Assembly (NCBI GenBank): GCA_035772785.1 | Contig: JAOCPU010000058.1 | Span: 62,001 to 126,000, forward strand | DNA from: Phlebiopsis flavidoalba | Taxonomy: Eukaryota; Basidiomycota; Agaricomycetes; Polyporales; Phanerochaetaceae | DNA length: 64,000 bases | Direction of reading: 5' to 3' | In this document: piece after piece, positions 24,355 to 36,400 of the stretch | How positions within the stretch are numbered: the stretch's first letter is position 1 | How the letters are laid out: every line of letters starts with the position of its first letter | Notes under the pieces: generated by a model | What the model was told of the DNA's origin: nothing | Seen by the model: only the letters and a program-made list of their open reading frames with translations | The model's database searches: none | Translations under genes and position numbers: made by a program

Positions 24355-25965
24355 CGCAAGTAGTACCTTGCTGGTTCTTATCAACTAACTGCCTTTGCCA
24401 GAGCCGTGTTTCTGTACGAGGACTCGTCAGTACATGCCTATAACGTCGCGAATTGCGACGGTAACCTGACTTTCTTCTGTCCAGTCAGTTCCCGCCCTCA
24501 ATGAACTTCATTCATTTTCCTCACAACACGACCGGTAAGTCCCACTGACTCAGATGCTGGTGGCGGGACCGATCAACATCTGGGATATTGTGCCTATCCC
24601 ATTTTTTCTGCACAGCCCCAGAGAAGCTCCTAACAGTCTTGTACGTGCTCCAAACCATCCACGTTCTTACTATATTAACTTCATCGTTACTCAGTTTTCC
24701 TATGGGCATTCATCTCTATCACCTTGACACAAGACTCATCCTCCGTAGAAATTAGAGCGGCCGCCAACACCTTATTTGAAATATCCCGCGAGCTACCGTC
24801 CCCGTTCGGGTGTGGAACCCAGCTTCCGACGCCTTCTCGGATGTGTTAGGGAGATTGTCGAATCCCAGGTGACCGTTACGACCGACTGATACAATCTCGA
24901 GGCGTATGATACGCTCGTTAGCCACGATCATTCATCTATTCCTATTTAAGACACCCCTTGGTGCGACCTGTAACGACGCATCGTCTGTCTCGAAATATGA
25001 TCGACGCCCACACGACCACCCCACAGAGTGCGTCTGGGCCTCAGGGACGAGTGTTCATCCTGTTCGAAGCGCCAAAGTCCCGTCATCAGTCTGATGCCAG
25101 GCTCCTGTGCTCGTGTCCCCGCTCTCGCGGCCGTTCGCGCCAGCGCCGTCGCTATGAGCGGCTATGATCAATTGATCTCGCCACCATTCAATATCTGGGT
25201 CCGCGTCACGCGTCGAGCGCGAACCCCGATTCAGGGTGTGCCCCCCCCCCTCCCCAGTTCACGTGCCCCGTGTATGCTCGCGACTATCTTCCTCGCAGCG
25301 GCAGCCCATGCGTGCGCCTTTGGTTGCACCGTACGCGCTGCCCGGCCATCCGTCTTCCGTTGGCCCGGTTGGCTGCCGTGAAACGACGACAAGGGAATAT
25401 ATTGTGTTATATCGAGCAAAAAGGTCTGTAAGACACGTCATGATTGGCCCTCGATTATACCGCCATGTGGCATTTTTTTTAATCTTCATAATCAGGTTCG
25501 CTGGGGTTGTAATCGACGTCACCCATATTGCCTCTATAAACTCGATAAAGATGATAATCTCTGGATGGCGCACAACTATTTGCGCAATTGTGTGAAGTCT
25601 CAATCATGCCCCATATGCCAGTCGCTCACAATCACAAGATATATCAGAAGTTGCAAGATTGTAGTATTAGAAACCACACGGCAAATACATCGTTGCACTA
25701 CACTATGGGACTACGCCAAAACAATGTACAACTGGCCACTCTCGCGCCTCTACTATTCCCACCCATGTCGCTCTGGCGTACATTCAAAACACCTGCGACC
25801 GCACCATCTTGCTCATGTTGGTGCGGTTATTGCTCGCAACCACGTCCTTTGTGAGTCAGCAGCCTTCAGCCTTATATCGGCGTATTGCGTTATTGTCCGC
25901 ATCCGCTCAGCGATCCACGCCTATGTGTCATTGCTGGTTGCTATGGGATGTCGCCGTCAATAAGC
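24355..25965. other. No gene recognised; possible last exons of DUF6533 gene
   Basis: The first 550 bp may hold the C-terminal exon of the DUF6533 gene, since a hydrophobic run LTVLYVLQTIHVLTILTS can be read near 24.63-24.69 kb. The rest has no gene I recognise. A plus-strand frame at 25028-25381 and a hydrophobic run VAFFLIFIIRFAGVVIDV near 25.47 kb lack further support. Confidence 0.35.
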
Positions 25966-25969
25966 ACAG

Positions 25970-26340
25970 TGTCCTCATCAGCCAACCCCACATACCATTG
26001 TTGACCAGCCCAGAGCATCCCCGCTGACCAGCCCAGAGCACCCTCATCGGCCAGTCCAAAGCCCACCTCTGCTAGCCAGATATTCAAGTCCTTCAAGTCC
26101 GCCAGGCAATAACATCCTTGTCCGCCAGGCATAACATCCTTGTCCGCCAGGCATAACATCCTCGTCGGCCAGTTTCTGCGTGTCGTCGTTGGTCCACTCA
26201 GAGTACACTTGCCCGTCGCCACAGCTTGTTGTCATTGGGCAGCACAATCTGCCCTTGTTAGCCATTTTCAAATGTCCTCATCGGCCATGTTCATGTATCG
26301 TCGTTGACCACAGCAGCGTGACCTTGACCCAACCTTGACC
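25970..26340. repeat. Decayed minisatellite, about 22-24 bp units
   Basis: The clearest part is three adjacent units of the form CATAACATCCTTGTCCGCCAGG at about 26103-26170. The word CCTCRTCGGCCA or a close variant recurs around 25974, 26042, 26159 and 26275, and GACCAGCCCAGAGCA occurs twice near 26005-26040. Spacing is irregular, so the array is old. The minus-strand open frame across it is a product of the repeat, not a gene. Confidence 0.75.
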
Positions 26341-26650
26341 GGCTGGTCACACTTCTACAGGTGCATGATGTCCACGCTCAGGTCCGAGGCCAGGCACTTG
26401 TAGTACTGGTGGTGTCGTTGAATTGAGAATTTTTCTGTGATTACAGAACGCGACGGAGATGCAGTTACAAGAATCGCGAGAGCTTCGCGAAAGAGCTGGC
26501 GAAAGTTTGAGATCGCGTGCTCCCTGAGCAGCGATTATGGGAGCTCTCTGATGACCGCGTGCTCTGAGCAGCGGACAGTAGGGTGTGCAGTATCGGTGGT
26601 GGCTGTTGAATCGCGCATATGTTCCTGCGGGCAGAAAACGAGAGAGGAGT

Positions 26651-26749
26651 ACGGTTGCCGAGGAGGATCAGGTCAATTCCTAAATCGAGTTTCGAAAATC
26701 CCATGTCCGCGTCGGCTGTCGCCGAGTGTCCGCTACGCCTTGCTAAGCG
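26651..26749 (+). repeat. Left arm of a 100-bp inverted duplication
   Basis: This arm matches the reverse complement of 27428-27527. The best 45 bp (26705-26749) differ at two positions only, and the outer part is more diverged. Read on the plus strand, the arm encodes RRLSPSVRYALLS followed by VVQTAEGVFNALKDHL, which looks like an amphipathic helix from a decayed gene. One of the two differences in the core is synonymous (AGT/AGC) and the other is conservative (V/I), as expected for a once-coding segment. Confidence 0.75.
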
Positions 26750-27427
26750 TAGTACAAACTGCCGAAGGGGTATTCAATGCCCTCAAGGACCATTTACACT
26801 TGTATTACAGACACGCTATCTTGCCAGAAAAAAACGAGAGTCCTCCATGATCCGGTACTATTGAGGGTCAGTCTAGGTAGTCTAGGCCAACGCGCTATGA
26901 GTCATCCCCGACCTACATGCGGTACCGTCTCCTACGCAGACTGCGAAAGGTATCCTACTATGTATATCGTGATGATGGCTAGGGTGAGGCGTGCCGCGTG
27001 ACGGATGGGCGAGCTGGCCTCTTCGATTCTAGCGTGGCCATAGGAGCCCAGGGTGACCGGAGGCCCTATATCTTCCCAAGCGCAGCCACGCCGCGAGCAT
27101 CGATGCGCATTCGACGCGCACTGCTTGCAAGCTGCGGACATCAACGACGGGGCGGTCACTCAGTACTGAGTACTCGTTGACCGCTGTCGGGCGCCCAAAT
27201 TCCCACCGTTGATCCGGAGTCCGATCATCCCCGCCGCCCGCCGCTACCTTTTTTGGTACGCGGGCGGCAAAAGCCGGCTGGAGGAGTTATTACGAGCATT
27301 CGTTTAGAGAAGCACAGTACAATGGCAGGATAGCTGCTGTATGTACCACAATGCTGATGCTAATGAGAATCTGGTAGCTGACAGGAGCGTCTACAATAGT
27401 GAGAAGGCCGCTGAGGACTAGGACCAT

Positions 27428-27527
27428 CGCTTAGCAAGGCGTAGCGGATGCTCGGCGACAGCCGACGCGGACTAGGATTCGAAACTTGACATGAGAATAG
27501 ACCTGATCACCCCTCGGCAACCGTTGT
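27428..27527 (-). repeat. Right arm of a 100-bp inverted duplication
   Basis: This is the partner of 26651-26749, separated by about 680 bp. On the minus strand it reads RRLSPSIRYALLS. Similarity stops abruptly on the inner side after GCTAAGCG (minus-strand reading) and fades outward, so it is a segmental copy rather than a long foldback. Confidence 0.75.
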
Positions 27528-30500
27528 AGAGGAGACAGTGACAGCGCCATCGCAGTAGAGACGAAGTTGAGTGAACGCTTGACGTGGGTGCTTGGCAACG
27601 GGTGCGCCTAAGCTTTAGGGCAGGCATGATTGCCTTCAGACTTGCCTCGACCGTACATCTAGTGGTAGAGTGCGCATTGACGGATGCACCATGTACTGGG
27701 ACACACCTGTTGCATTGAGAAACTACTCACCATCTTGTTCTGTCCTCCTCACACAGTAGGATGACTCAGTCCGTCCACCTACGTGTTAGCTAGGCACTGT
27801 TTCCTGTACTGTAGACCATAGTTTAATGAATATCATCATTTTATCTCAGGTGATAAATACCACTATTTTCAGCGATCATAATTTTTTGAACTTTGTAGGC
27901 CAATTGTAATCAGTCTCGCCATGATTCAGCATCCTGCAACTACTGTACAACCTGCTTGTGACTATTTCCTGGCTTGCAAGCAATTGACAATGTCATGATA
28001 AACTTTTTTCTACTTGTAGAGGGTTTTACAAGTGGGTCAGCAAATAATTGTGAGCAGCAGGAACTACTAAGAAGATTGGGTAAAATCTCATAATCGTGCT
28101 AGCCGCCTTAGAATCCTACTATAATCCGTGTAATCCGTACGCGCGCTTATAATTGCAAACAAAAAAAATCGAACAATCGGAATCACGCATCACGCGCAGA
28201 TGCGATGGTTACGCCGTGTGTACGCCGCGCGGGAGCCCGATGGGAGGACGCTCGAGAGATTGAGCCCGTCTCTTCAGTGCTTGTCTGTTGGCTCGCGCGA
28301 CGGCATACTACCTGGATAGCGTTGCCCCCTCTCAGCAAGAAGCAGCTCGCAGGCGGCGCGCCGGGACGCTGATGAGGCCACGGAGGCGTCGGAAAGTCGG
28401 CCACAAATGCCGCAGGATCTGTTGTCCGTGCCATCGCTGGGAGTATTCTGGTCCGTGAAAGGATCTGTCTACACGCATCGTGGGCACGGCGTTTTGAGAA
28501 AAAGGTTTAGAGTTATCTTAACACCTCCATCTTCAATACTTACGCCATTATCTGTGGGTACTTATTGGGGCTGTGACCTGTTGGCCGCATAGCGAAGACG
28601 GCGGAAACATGCAGCTAGAGAGGCTAACCGGAAATGTCTTTAAATTCGCGAAAAACTGCCCTGAAGGCTTATCTGGAAGGGCGCGTCACAGTATTCCCAG
28701 TGATGTTGAGTGCTTTCCTGTCACCTGCTTGGGCTGTGTGGAAAATCAAAACCCTTCAGCCTGACCCGACGCGAAAGTACGCCTGCGATAATGCAGATAC
28801 GAGGCTGCTTTGTGGGCGAAATAATCGACACTTTTCATACTTGCTATATGGTGGCGAATCACATGTATGTGCTACCAATGTCCTCGTTGTGATTAGCATC
28901 TCCATACTGACGTCTCTAGAGACGATGCTCGATCGTCTTTCCTAAATTGTATCCTTCGATGCCTCATCATCCATACGGAATACAAGGCCTTTGTTCCGTC
29001 GTGCTGGTACCCTTTATGTCCTAATACGGCTCGATGAGTATGGACCCTTGCAGCGTGAGTCGATCGATTCGCACCCGATGTGTCCTCACGGAGACTTCTA
29101 TGAAACGACGGTTCACGACCTTGCGGCTCCCATCCGAATGTTCGTTAGCGGGAGGACGATAGATCGTCTCTGGTCTCCATTGAAAGACTCCCGCATGTTG
29201 AAACTTTGAGTCGTGTGAGTACAATGCCCATACTGTGGGTGTAACGCTTACGATGTTAGAAGGGAGTTCGTATACACTGACAGGATCAATTTTAGCGATT
29301 AGACATATCAGCAGAAGCTAACGCACGAAATGCTAAGGGGAAGAAACACTGAAGAGCTAGTGAGTGGTCGTGGTCAAAGGTGAGCAGATATAGCTCACGA
29401 GCAATTGAAGACGAAATTGTTTTGGCATGGGCTATGAGCTGATCGATGATTGTCAGAGCGGTATGTTGGCTGTCCTTGGTGGCTATCTACCGTGATAAGA
29501 CTTGCAAGGGCAAACACACTGTAGTGCGATTCAGTTCGCCAAGATGTGGGGTGTGTAACAGACGAAGTACCTCGTAAGTAACCCTGTGCAAATCGTGTAA
29601 AGGATCAGAGTCCTAACTCGGCTGTTAATTCTGCCAGCCATTTAGTGCGCAATGTCATTCGCTGTATGGAGTCTTACCTGGTCTCTATAGCTTTGTTCCT
29701 TGAAATGATACAGAAGGAAGCATAGCGTGGTCGCAAGAAGCGTGTCGGTCACGAATATCATCGAAAGGTTAAGCTGAAGGATCCACTGTCAGGTTGCAAC
29801 GCTAAAGATTGAGCAGCAACCATGAAGCGTTAGACTAGGGCTTACGTGAACCCTCTGGTACTCCGATAGAAGCTTAGTTTGGAATCTATAGGTGAGCTGT
29901 CAGCATTTTCGAGGAATTTATGCTTGAGCATAGGTAATACGATGTGATACTGGATACTGGAGAGTAAATCAGAGATCAACCAAAAACATTCAAGGACTAT
30001 TCCGAATATAATTACCCAAAGAGATTCCTAGTGAGTAATCGTCAATGATTATTCGTGATGCATGACTAGCCACTTTCCAACGGTGTCTAATAGGAAGCTA
30101 CATACCGAACACCGTGACTGTGACCGTAGCCTTGTGATGAAGCTTAGAAGTTGTCAACTCAAAACATGCGAGGAAGGCCTACGATGGGGGCTAGTTACGA
30201 TCCACCAATTATGCTTGCTCACTATAGCTCGTAAGTAACGTTTCCGCTGTTCGAACTTGATTGACCATAGCTCACAGATCCATACACGGTATAGGAGCCA
30301 GCTAAGCAGTAGTTTTAGCAATAGATTCTATCACTTTCATCCACGAACAGCTTACGATCTGACAACGATATCGCTCAGTGCCTGATTGACGAGACTAGGT
30401 TAACATGGAATGATCACTGCGTGCTTAATCGGATGCGCACTGTTGCAAGAATTCCCATCTGTACGCACGGGTCAGAATAAATCTCTTAGTCTGTGCACGG

Positions 30501-33500
30501 TGGAAAAGACTCACGGCTAAACTCCTTAGACAGCGGAGGAGCGTCTTAGATACATCATGTCAGCACTTTGAAAAATGCGTACGCACAGATAGGTATCGGT
30601 AATTGCTGCAGGATTTGCACCGTAGTTGGATATGGTGTACCTAATACATTGTGACGTATCAGCTCGGTGAATCACGTGTTCAATCGTTTGCAATTAAACA
30701 CCTGCACTGCACTCACCAAATAGACATGGGTTAGTGATGATCATAGCCATGTGCAGCGAATTTGAGGGCCCTTTTCACCGCCAAAGATATGCACCAGCCA
30801 TGTCCGCTAATAGGAGGCTAGGGAGTATATCATAACAAGAGACCTTTGCCACCCTGGTTGAAATCCATATGATTAATTGCCTAATCGCTCTCTCCTCGGG
30901 TGATTGTGAGTACAAAAGTGTTTGGGCGACCGCTTGACACGCGCACATATTGATGTTCTTTTCTGGTCGTATGTGCAGTGCAGGAAGTATACAAACGACT
31001 GTACTGATTTACATCCATACAGGCTAGATTCCGGTCATTCAGTGCAAAGAGTGCTTGCCAACGTACATTGGACGTAACATGTGTAGAAACAAAATCCTCC
31101 CCAGCAATTCTGCGCCTAGAGTGCTGTCAAGCGCATAATGATAGACAAAGATAGTAAGCCATGACGTTTGTCGTGTACCACACGTCTCGCTAGTCTATTA
31201 GTGGTCTTATATAGCGCTGACCATAACTGTTCGTGTCCACAGCCTCAGCGGAGTTTTCATCACACTATGGATAATTTGTCTGATACGGAGTGGCATTCTG
31301 ACCGTTAATAACCGTCGTGCTTCTGAAGAGAGTGGACGAAGATAGATCATCACGGAGGGCGTTTTCCCCATACCTTTTGTACTCGGAAATCCGGAAAGAC
31401 CGAGCATCTTGCCACGAACGTTGAGTCAATGCACTATCGATCATGGCTCAGATCATGGTCAAACTGCTACGCGAGCCAAAGTGTATTCTCGATTTCCCTT
31501 TTCCGGCACCGCTTACAGGACGGGCTTTATTGATTTCATAGACATACATCCTCGGATCATACTCGATTGTCACTATCGACGCTCAATCGTATGGACGCGT
31601 AGGGAGCGCTCATAGAATAGTGAAAACTTCTTGACCCGTCAGAAACCAAATGGTGTTGAAAGGTACTATACAGAGGGGTCACTACATGAGTACGAATATC
31701 AAGCCATGGAGTAGTCAAATTGTGCTTGGAGGAATGAGCGCAAATAATTGTCAACACAGCGAGCTCTAGAGGGACACCATAGATATGATGTACGCGCTTC
31801 TCATAAGGCCCGCCCCTCGTGTGGAAATGCGATGAAGACGTTAATCCGCAATGACAAGAGCCCTCGCAGCAATATGAGAAGGGTTTCGGAAGTATTTACG
31901 ACACCATGTCACGACAGACATTGAATCACTTCGACTGACTACAATAAACAGCTGGCAGCGCCTTTGGGAGATAATATCGCAGGGTGGAAAATTGGGCGAC
32001 GCCGCATTTCGCGCTGTACAATCCGCGACCTCCACTATCAAGTCAATTTTTTCTCATGATTCACAAGTGCTTATGTCGGGAATGCATACTCGATTGTACG
32101 GGGGTTCCAATCGACCTCAGCGTTTGTACACAATTTCAATTCCCGCGTGCACAGTGTAGCAGCTACATTACAGAGATCATGTATATTCATCAGCATGAGG
32201 TTCACACTTGCTACCTACATGCTCGCATCGACTTCATTGTTTCACTATATTACAGAGCTTTAGACTCCGATTGGTCAGCTTCCACGTGAAGTACCAGGCC
32301 TCTCTCTACAGCCGAAGGTGCCATTGCCACTCCAAGTTAGTCCCACGCGTTCAGAAAACGAGTAATTCACACCAATATTTCTCACCGTAGCCTGGCTAGT
32401 GCCGCCGTCTGCCGAAAACCGTTCATTATCCAGGTTTTCCAAATTCTGTCCAAGGGAAATACGGACTTGCGCGCGACTGGGTGCGTACGTGCGCTTTCAT
32501 GAATGAGTCCGGAACCCGCATGTTGAATCTGCAGGGCACATTAGAAATCATGTCGCGGGCCAGTGAGCCTTGCCTTACGATGCAAGAAGAGAATTGTGCG
32601 TATACTGGATATCGCCTCAGTCAATGCAAAAGGATGACATAGGGGATTTTACATACGATTTCCCATGGGGAAGGAAATACACTAGATCTCAAGGTCAGCA
32701 TACGCGCATATAACGGTTCCGGTTTGAGACTTACATCCTATGAACACAACATTATTGGGCATGGTGACGACCTGTGATCTTCACTGTCAATACTTCTCGA
32801 CTATCATCCACGGATAGCTCACCGTTATCAGGGTGGCCATGGCAAGGAAGCTTTGTATATGTAATATGATTTCGCATTGTATCAATTTCCACAGCAATAA
32901 ACCAGATAGATACAATGATACCCCTCTTACCTCGTCAGTAAACCTGTATTTACTGTGTATATCATGAGAATGTTGATATATGTCTCTGTTCTGTGAAAAT
33001 TCCATGAGAACCTACGCAGTCTCCCAGTTACTGTAACCTGAAAATTTACCTTGCGCTCGAAGAACTTCGCTCCTCTGATATAAAAAGTAACATAAAATCC
33101 CGGCTAGGAGCAGGTCGATTGCAAAAAATGAGAGCGCAGTCGAGCTCTATCAACCACTGTTTATTAGTGTTACCCACCATTCCTTTCACACGCTGATCAC
33201 ACCTACATGGACGTGCGTACTGTACTCGATTAATGTCTTGGTCAACACACTAAAGCATCGGTCAATATCTACTGTAGTACATGTAGAAAGAGGTATCACG
33301 TACGACTTGATGATAAAGCTGTAAAGTGCTCGTAATGCAATCAATGCGTGGGGTAGGATACATCCGACACATACCGAAATTGATTGCTATTTTGCGATCA
33401 GGTGTGTCAAGTAGCGACTATTCTAACATAGAAGTTTGTGTAGCATGCGTACCGACTAACGGCGCAGCCACCAGTGGCCGGCCGCCTAAAAACCATAGCG

Positions 33501-36400
33501 AACATGAGTACTGGGATTTGGATGCTTGGGCATTTCCGAGCCACTCGTGAAGTCCGAGACGCACCAGAAGCACGACAGTCCCATTGGTGGCGGCTGCTTA
33601 CTGCTGGTAATATATTATCTACTCGGGGAGATTCGTTGAGGAAATACATACATATCCAGATACGATACACGAGCCCAGCTGGGACTCTCGTCAGCATTCA
33701 GTTTATGATTGTGATCTCTGAGCTTACAGATCGTACAAGTCCAATCGCATGGACGGTCTTTTGAAGTAGGGTACTAAGTGTTCAAAGAACGTCGCTATGT
33801 TGTGTTGAATCCGAACGATCCCAAATGTTACTTACTCACGGTAGCAAATAGACCGCTCTATGTAATGACTGTTGAGAGATTCAGTGCGTATATTGTTTCA
33901 GTGTGAGCACGTACCCCCTAAGCTTCCTAGAAAACATTGTGTGAGTGATAGATCTTTGGGCTTTGCAGAGGATAAGGGTCTTTATTCAAAAAACAGCTGA
34001 CCATCATGGTATCGAGCCCCCAAAGTCGACAGTGGGGATCTGTGTCGAAATCGACAACAAGATACCTGAATATGTCACCGAATATATGTCTTGTTATCAT
34101 GACAATGTGCTTTGAGAGATGCTTACAGCAATATACCGGGTGTATGATCAGGCCCATGTGGAGCGTGTTCAAACGCCCTATGATGATAAGTTCATGTTAC
34201 GCAGTTCCTCCATCCCACTTTTCGAAGGACGTTACCATAGATAGTAGGATCTGGTGAGGGTCGATTCATGTTACGATCACGCTGGCCAATCATATTTAAA
34301 CACAAACACGTACAAGTATATCTGAATTCGCTTGTCTTATTGTGGGGCTTTTGGGTCAAGTACAATAAAATGACTCTGAATTGCACGATGTCCCCCATAT
34401 AGCTGATATCAGAGCAGGTCAGAAGGCGTCATTCAAAAAAGTGCGACGATTGATTGTTCTTGTGCTCACATAGTAGCATATGTGCAAGCGTTTGATGCTC
34501 GCCATTAATGTGTTGTTGGGGTGCAATCCAGAATATGTGTGCCCTTCAGGTGTAGCGGGGAGAGCCCTGCGTAGGGACAAAGGACATGGATGCAACGTCA
34601 TGCCAGCCCTCAGGAAATCGTAGTTCATGCTTTCCAGCGACCTTATAGGCGGTGTCATGGGAAGAGAGCAAGACATCTTTCCACTCATCTGATAATGATG
34701 CATGTTAGAGCAGTAGTAATGTCACTAGAAGTGCTTTGGCCGTGACCGCTCACCATCAGGTCTCCCGTTTTTGCTGGATGTAGCGCTTCCTTGGCGAGTG
34801 GTGTTGCGGCTAAGACTGACCCGGCATGGAGCGTTAACGTGTCTGACGGGAATCGGCATCTGTCACATGTCCATGGGCCGGCACGCGCACTTGATGTGAG
34901 AAAGATAAAGTCTGTTAGTGTTTCTGGACACGAAGCACGATGTAAGCGCAATCAGGCTTCTATCATTTGACGAGTAATCGGTTTTGAAGAGATTGCACAC
35001 CTTTAAGCCCACGATTTGAGGAGTATTTCTCGATTCTGAGTCGCAAACGAGGATATTGAAATTTGAGCTTGGTCTTCTCCGCTTCCATCAACGCTGATGT
35101 CTGGGCCTGACCACACGGAATGCATCCTATCAATCTCGCTATGGTTATGGTGCTGACTACCATAGACTCCACATCTTGTTGAAACTCAATTGTAGTCAAA
35201 CAGATCACCGGAACGGCTGCGTCTCAGTGTACAAGATTCGGTGCATTATAGCAACGCATGTTGCTGATCGTGTAGTAGTATTAGAGGCTAATTATCCGTA
35301 GATGAACGGTACGTGGACACGGTCAGACGGGACAGGCGGCTAGTTTTGGAAGCCGAAATTTGGTCGATGAATAGGCCGAGAGAGCCCTCCGCGACGCCTG
35401 TGGGAAGGCTAGTCATAAGCAAATGCGTCAGACCCGTCTAGTTGTGTGGGCAGACAAAAATCATCTCTTGCATCTTAGATGCTATTTAAAGGATTTGTTC
35501 TTGTAAACGCGCTAGGAGCCAGTAATCTCGAGACACTCTGCTGCACACCGAATGAAATCTTGGGCTGCTAGTAGTGCGTTCTTCCTTCCGCTTGGTAGCG
35601 TTCCTTCTGCGATCCGGCTCGTAGCTAGTGACGCTGGATTGTATCGTTAATTCATGGCGTGCAACGTAGAATGTGGAGGTCTATCATGCATCGTGTGTTG
35701 TTAACTTTGGTGGCTCGTCAGTGTAACCCGATGGTTTTCTGATGCAGATGTGTACAGCCTACCCTCATGGAATGTGGTGATCAATCATTTTATACCACAC
35801 GATATTTTTCGTTACCGTAACACGAGTGCGATCCGTATACGTCCGTATACGTGGCTCGACAAGCCATGATCAAACCATCTCATCTACTAGTTATCGCTTT
35901 CATTTGCTATCGTACTATACGCTTGGTAAGGGTAGTTGTCCTGATATTGTTCTGTGAGAAAAACGTGACGGTTACGACAACCGCCACAAATCACTAGTTG
36001 GCTCATGTGGGTAGAAGGTACCCATACTATAGGACTCGCGCGACATACTACAGCGCCCAAACTAACTCTTACACCTATCCATGGCGGCCTTGGACGCTAT
36101 GCCACGAGGCTGTATATACTCCAGTATCGCCGAAGGGCGCCTACGGTGAGGGTTTGCGAGCGCTAGTCAGATTGAACGACTTTGGGTTCTCCCCGCTGTC
36201 TTCTTAGCAGTTGAACACTGCCCGCTGTGACTTGGTTCGCCAATATAGTAAAAATGTTGCATTCAAAATGTGTGAGAGAAGTTGCGAGCACCCCCGCTGA
36301 CTTTTGAAATGGTTCAGGTGTAGTTATGAAGAGACGTCAAGAACATGAACATACTAGGTAATCCCGGCTCAGAGCGTGGAACACCACCGTTGCGCAGGAT
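27528..36400. other. Gene-poor region, no recognisable gene
   Basis: I recognise no gene in this 9 kb. Between 29225 and 31206 no reading frame on either strand stays open for 60 codons, and 27181-28182 and 35209-35997 are similarly empty. Short frames around 28.2-29.2 kb, 31.2-32.4 kb and 33.3-35.2 kb have no motifs. Simple repeats are rare, so the stretch is not satellite DNA. It may be strongly mutated transposon remains or plain intergenic sequence. Confidence 0.45.

Noticed and set aside
25941..26271. Minus-strand frames rich in LADEDVMPGG words
   Set aside because: They translate a decayed minisatellite; periodicity is in the DNA and shifts frame.
25970..26340. CRISPR-like array
   Set aside because: Repeats are adjacent and diverged without unique spacers, and the genome is eukaryotic.
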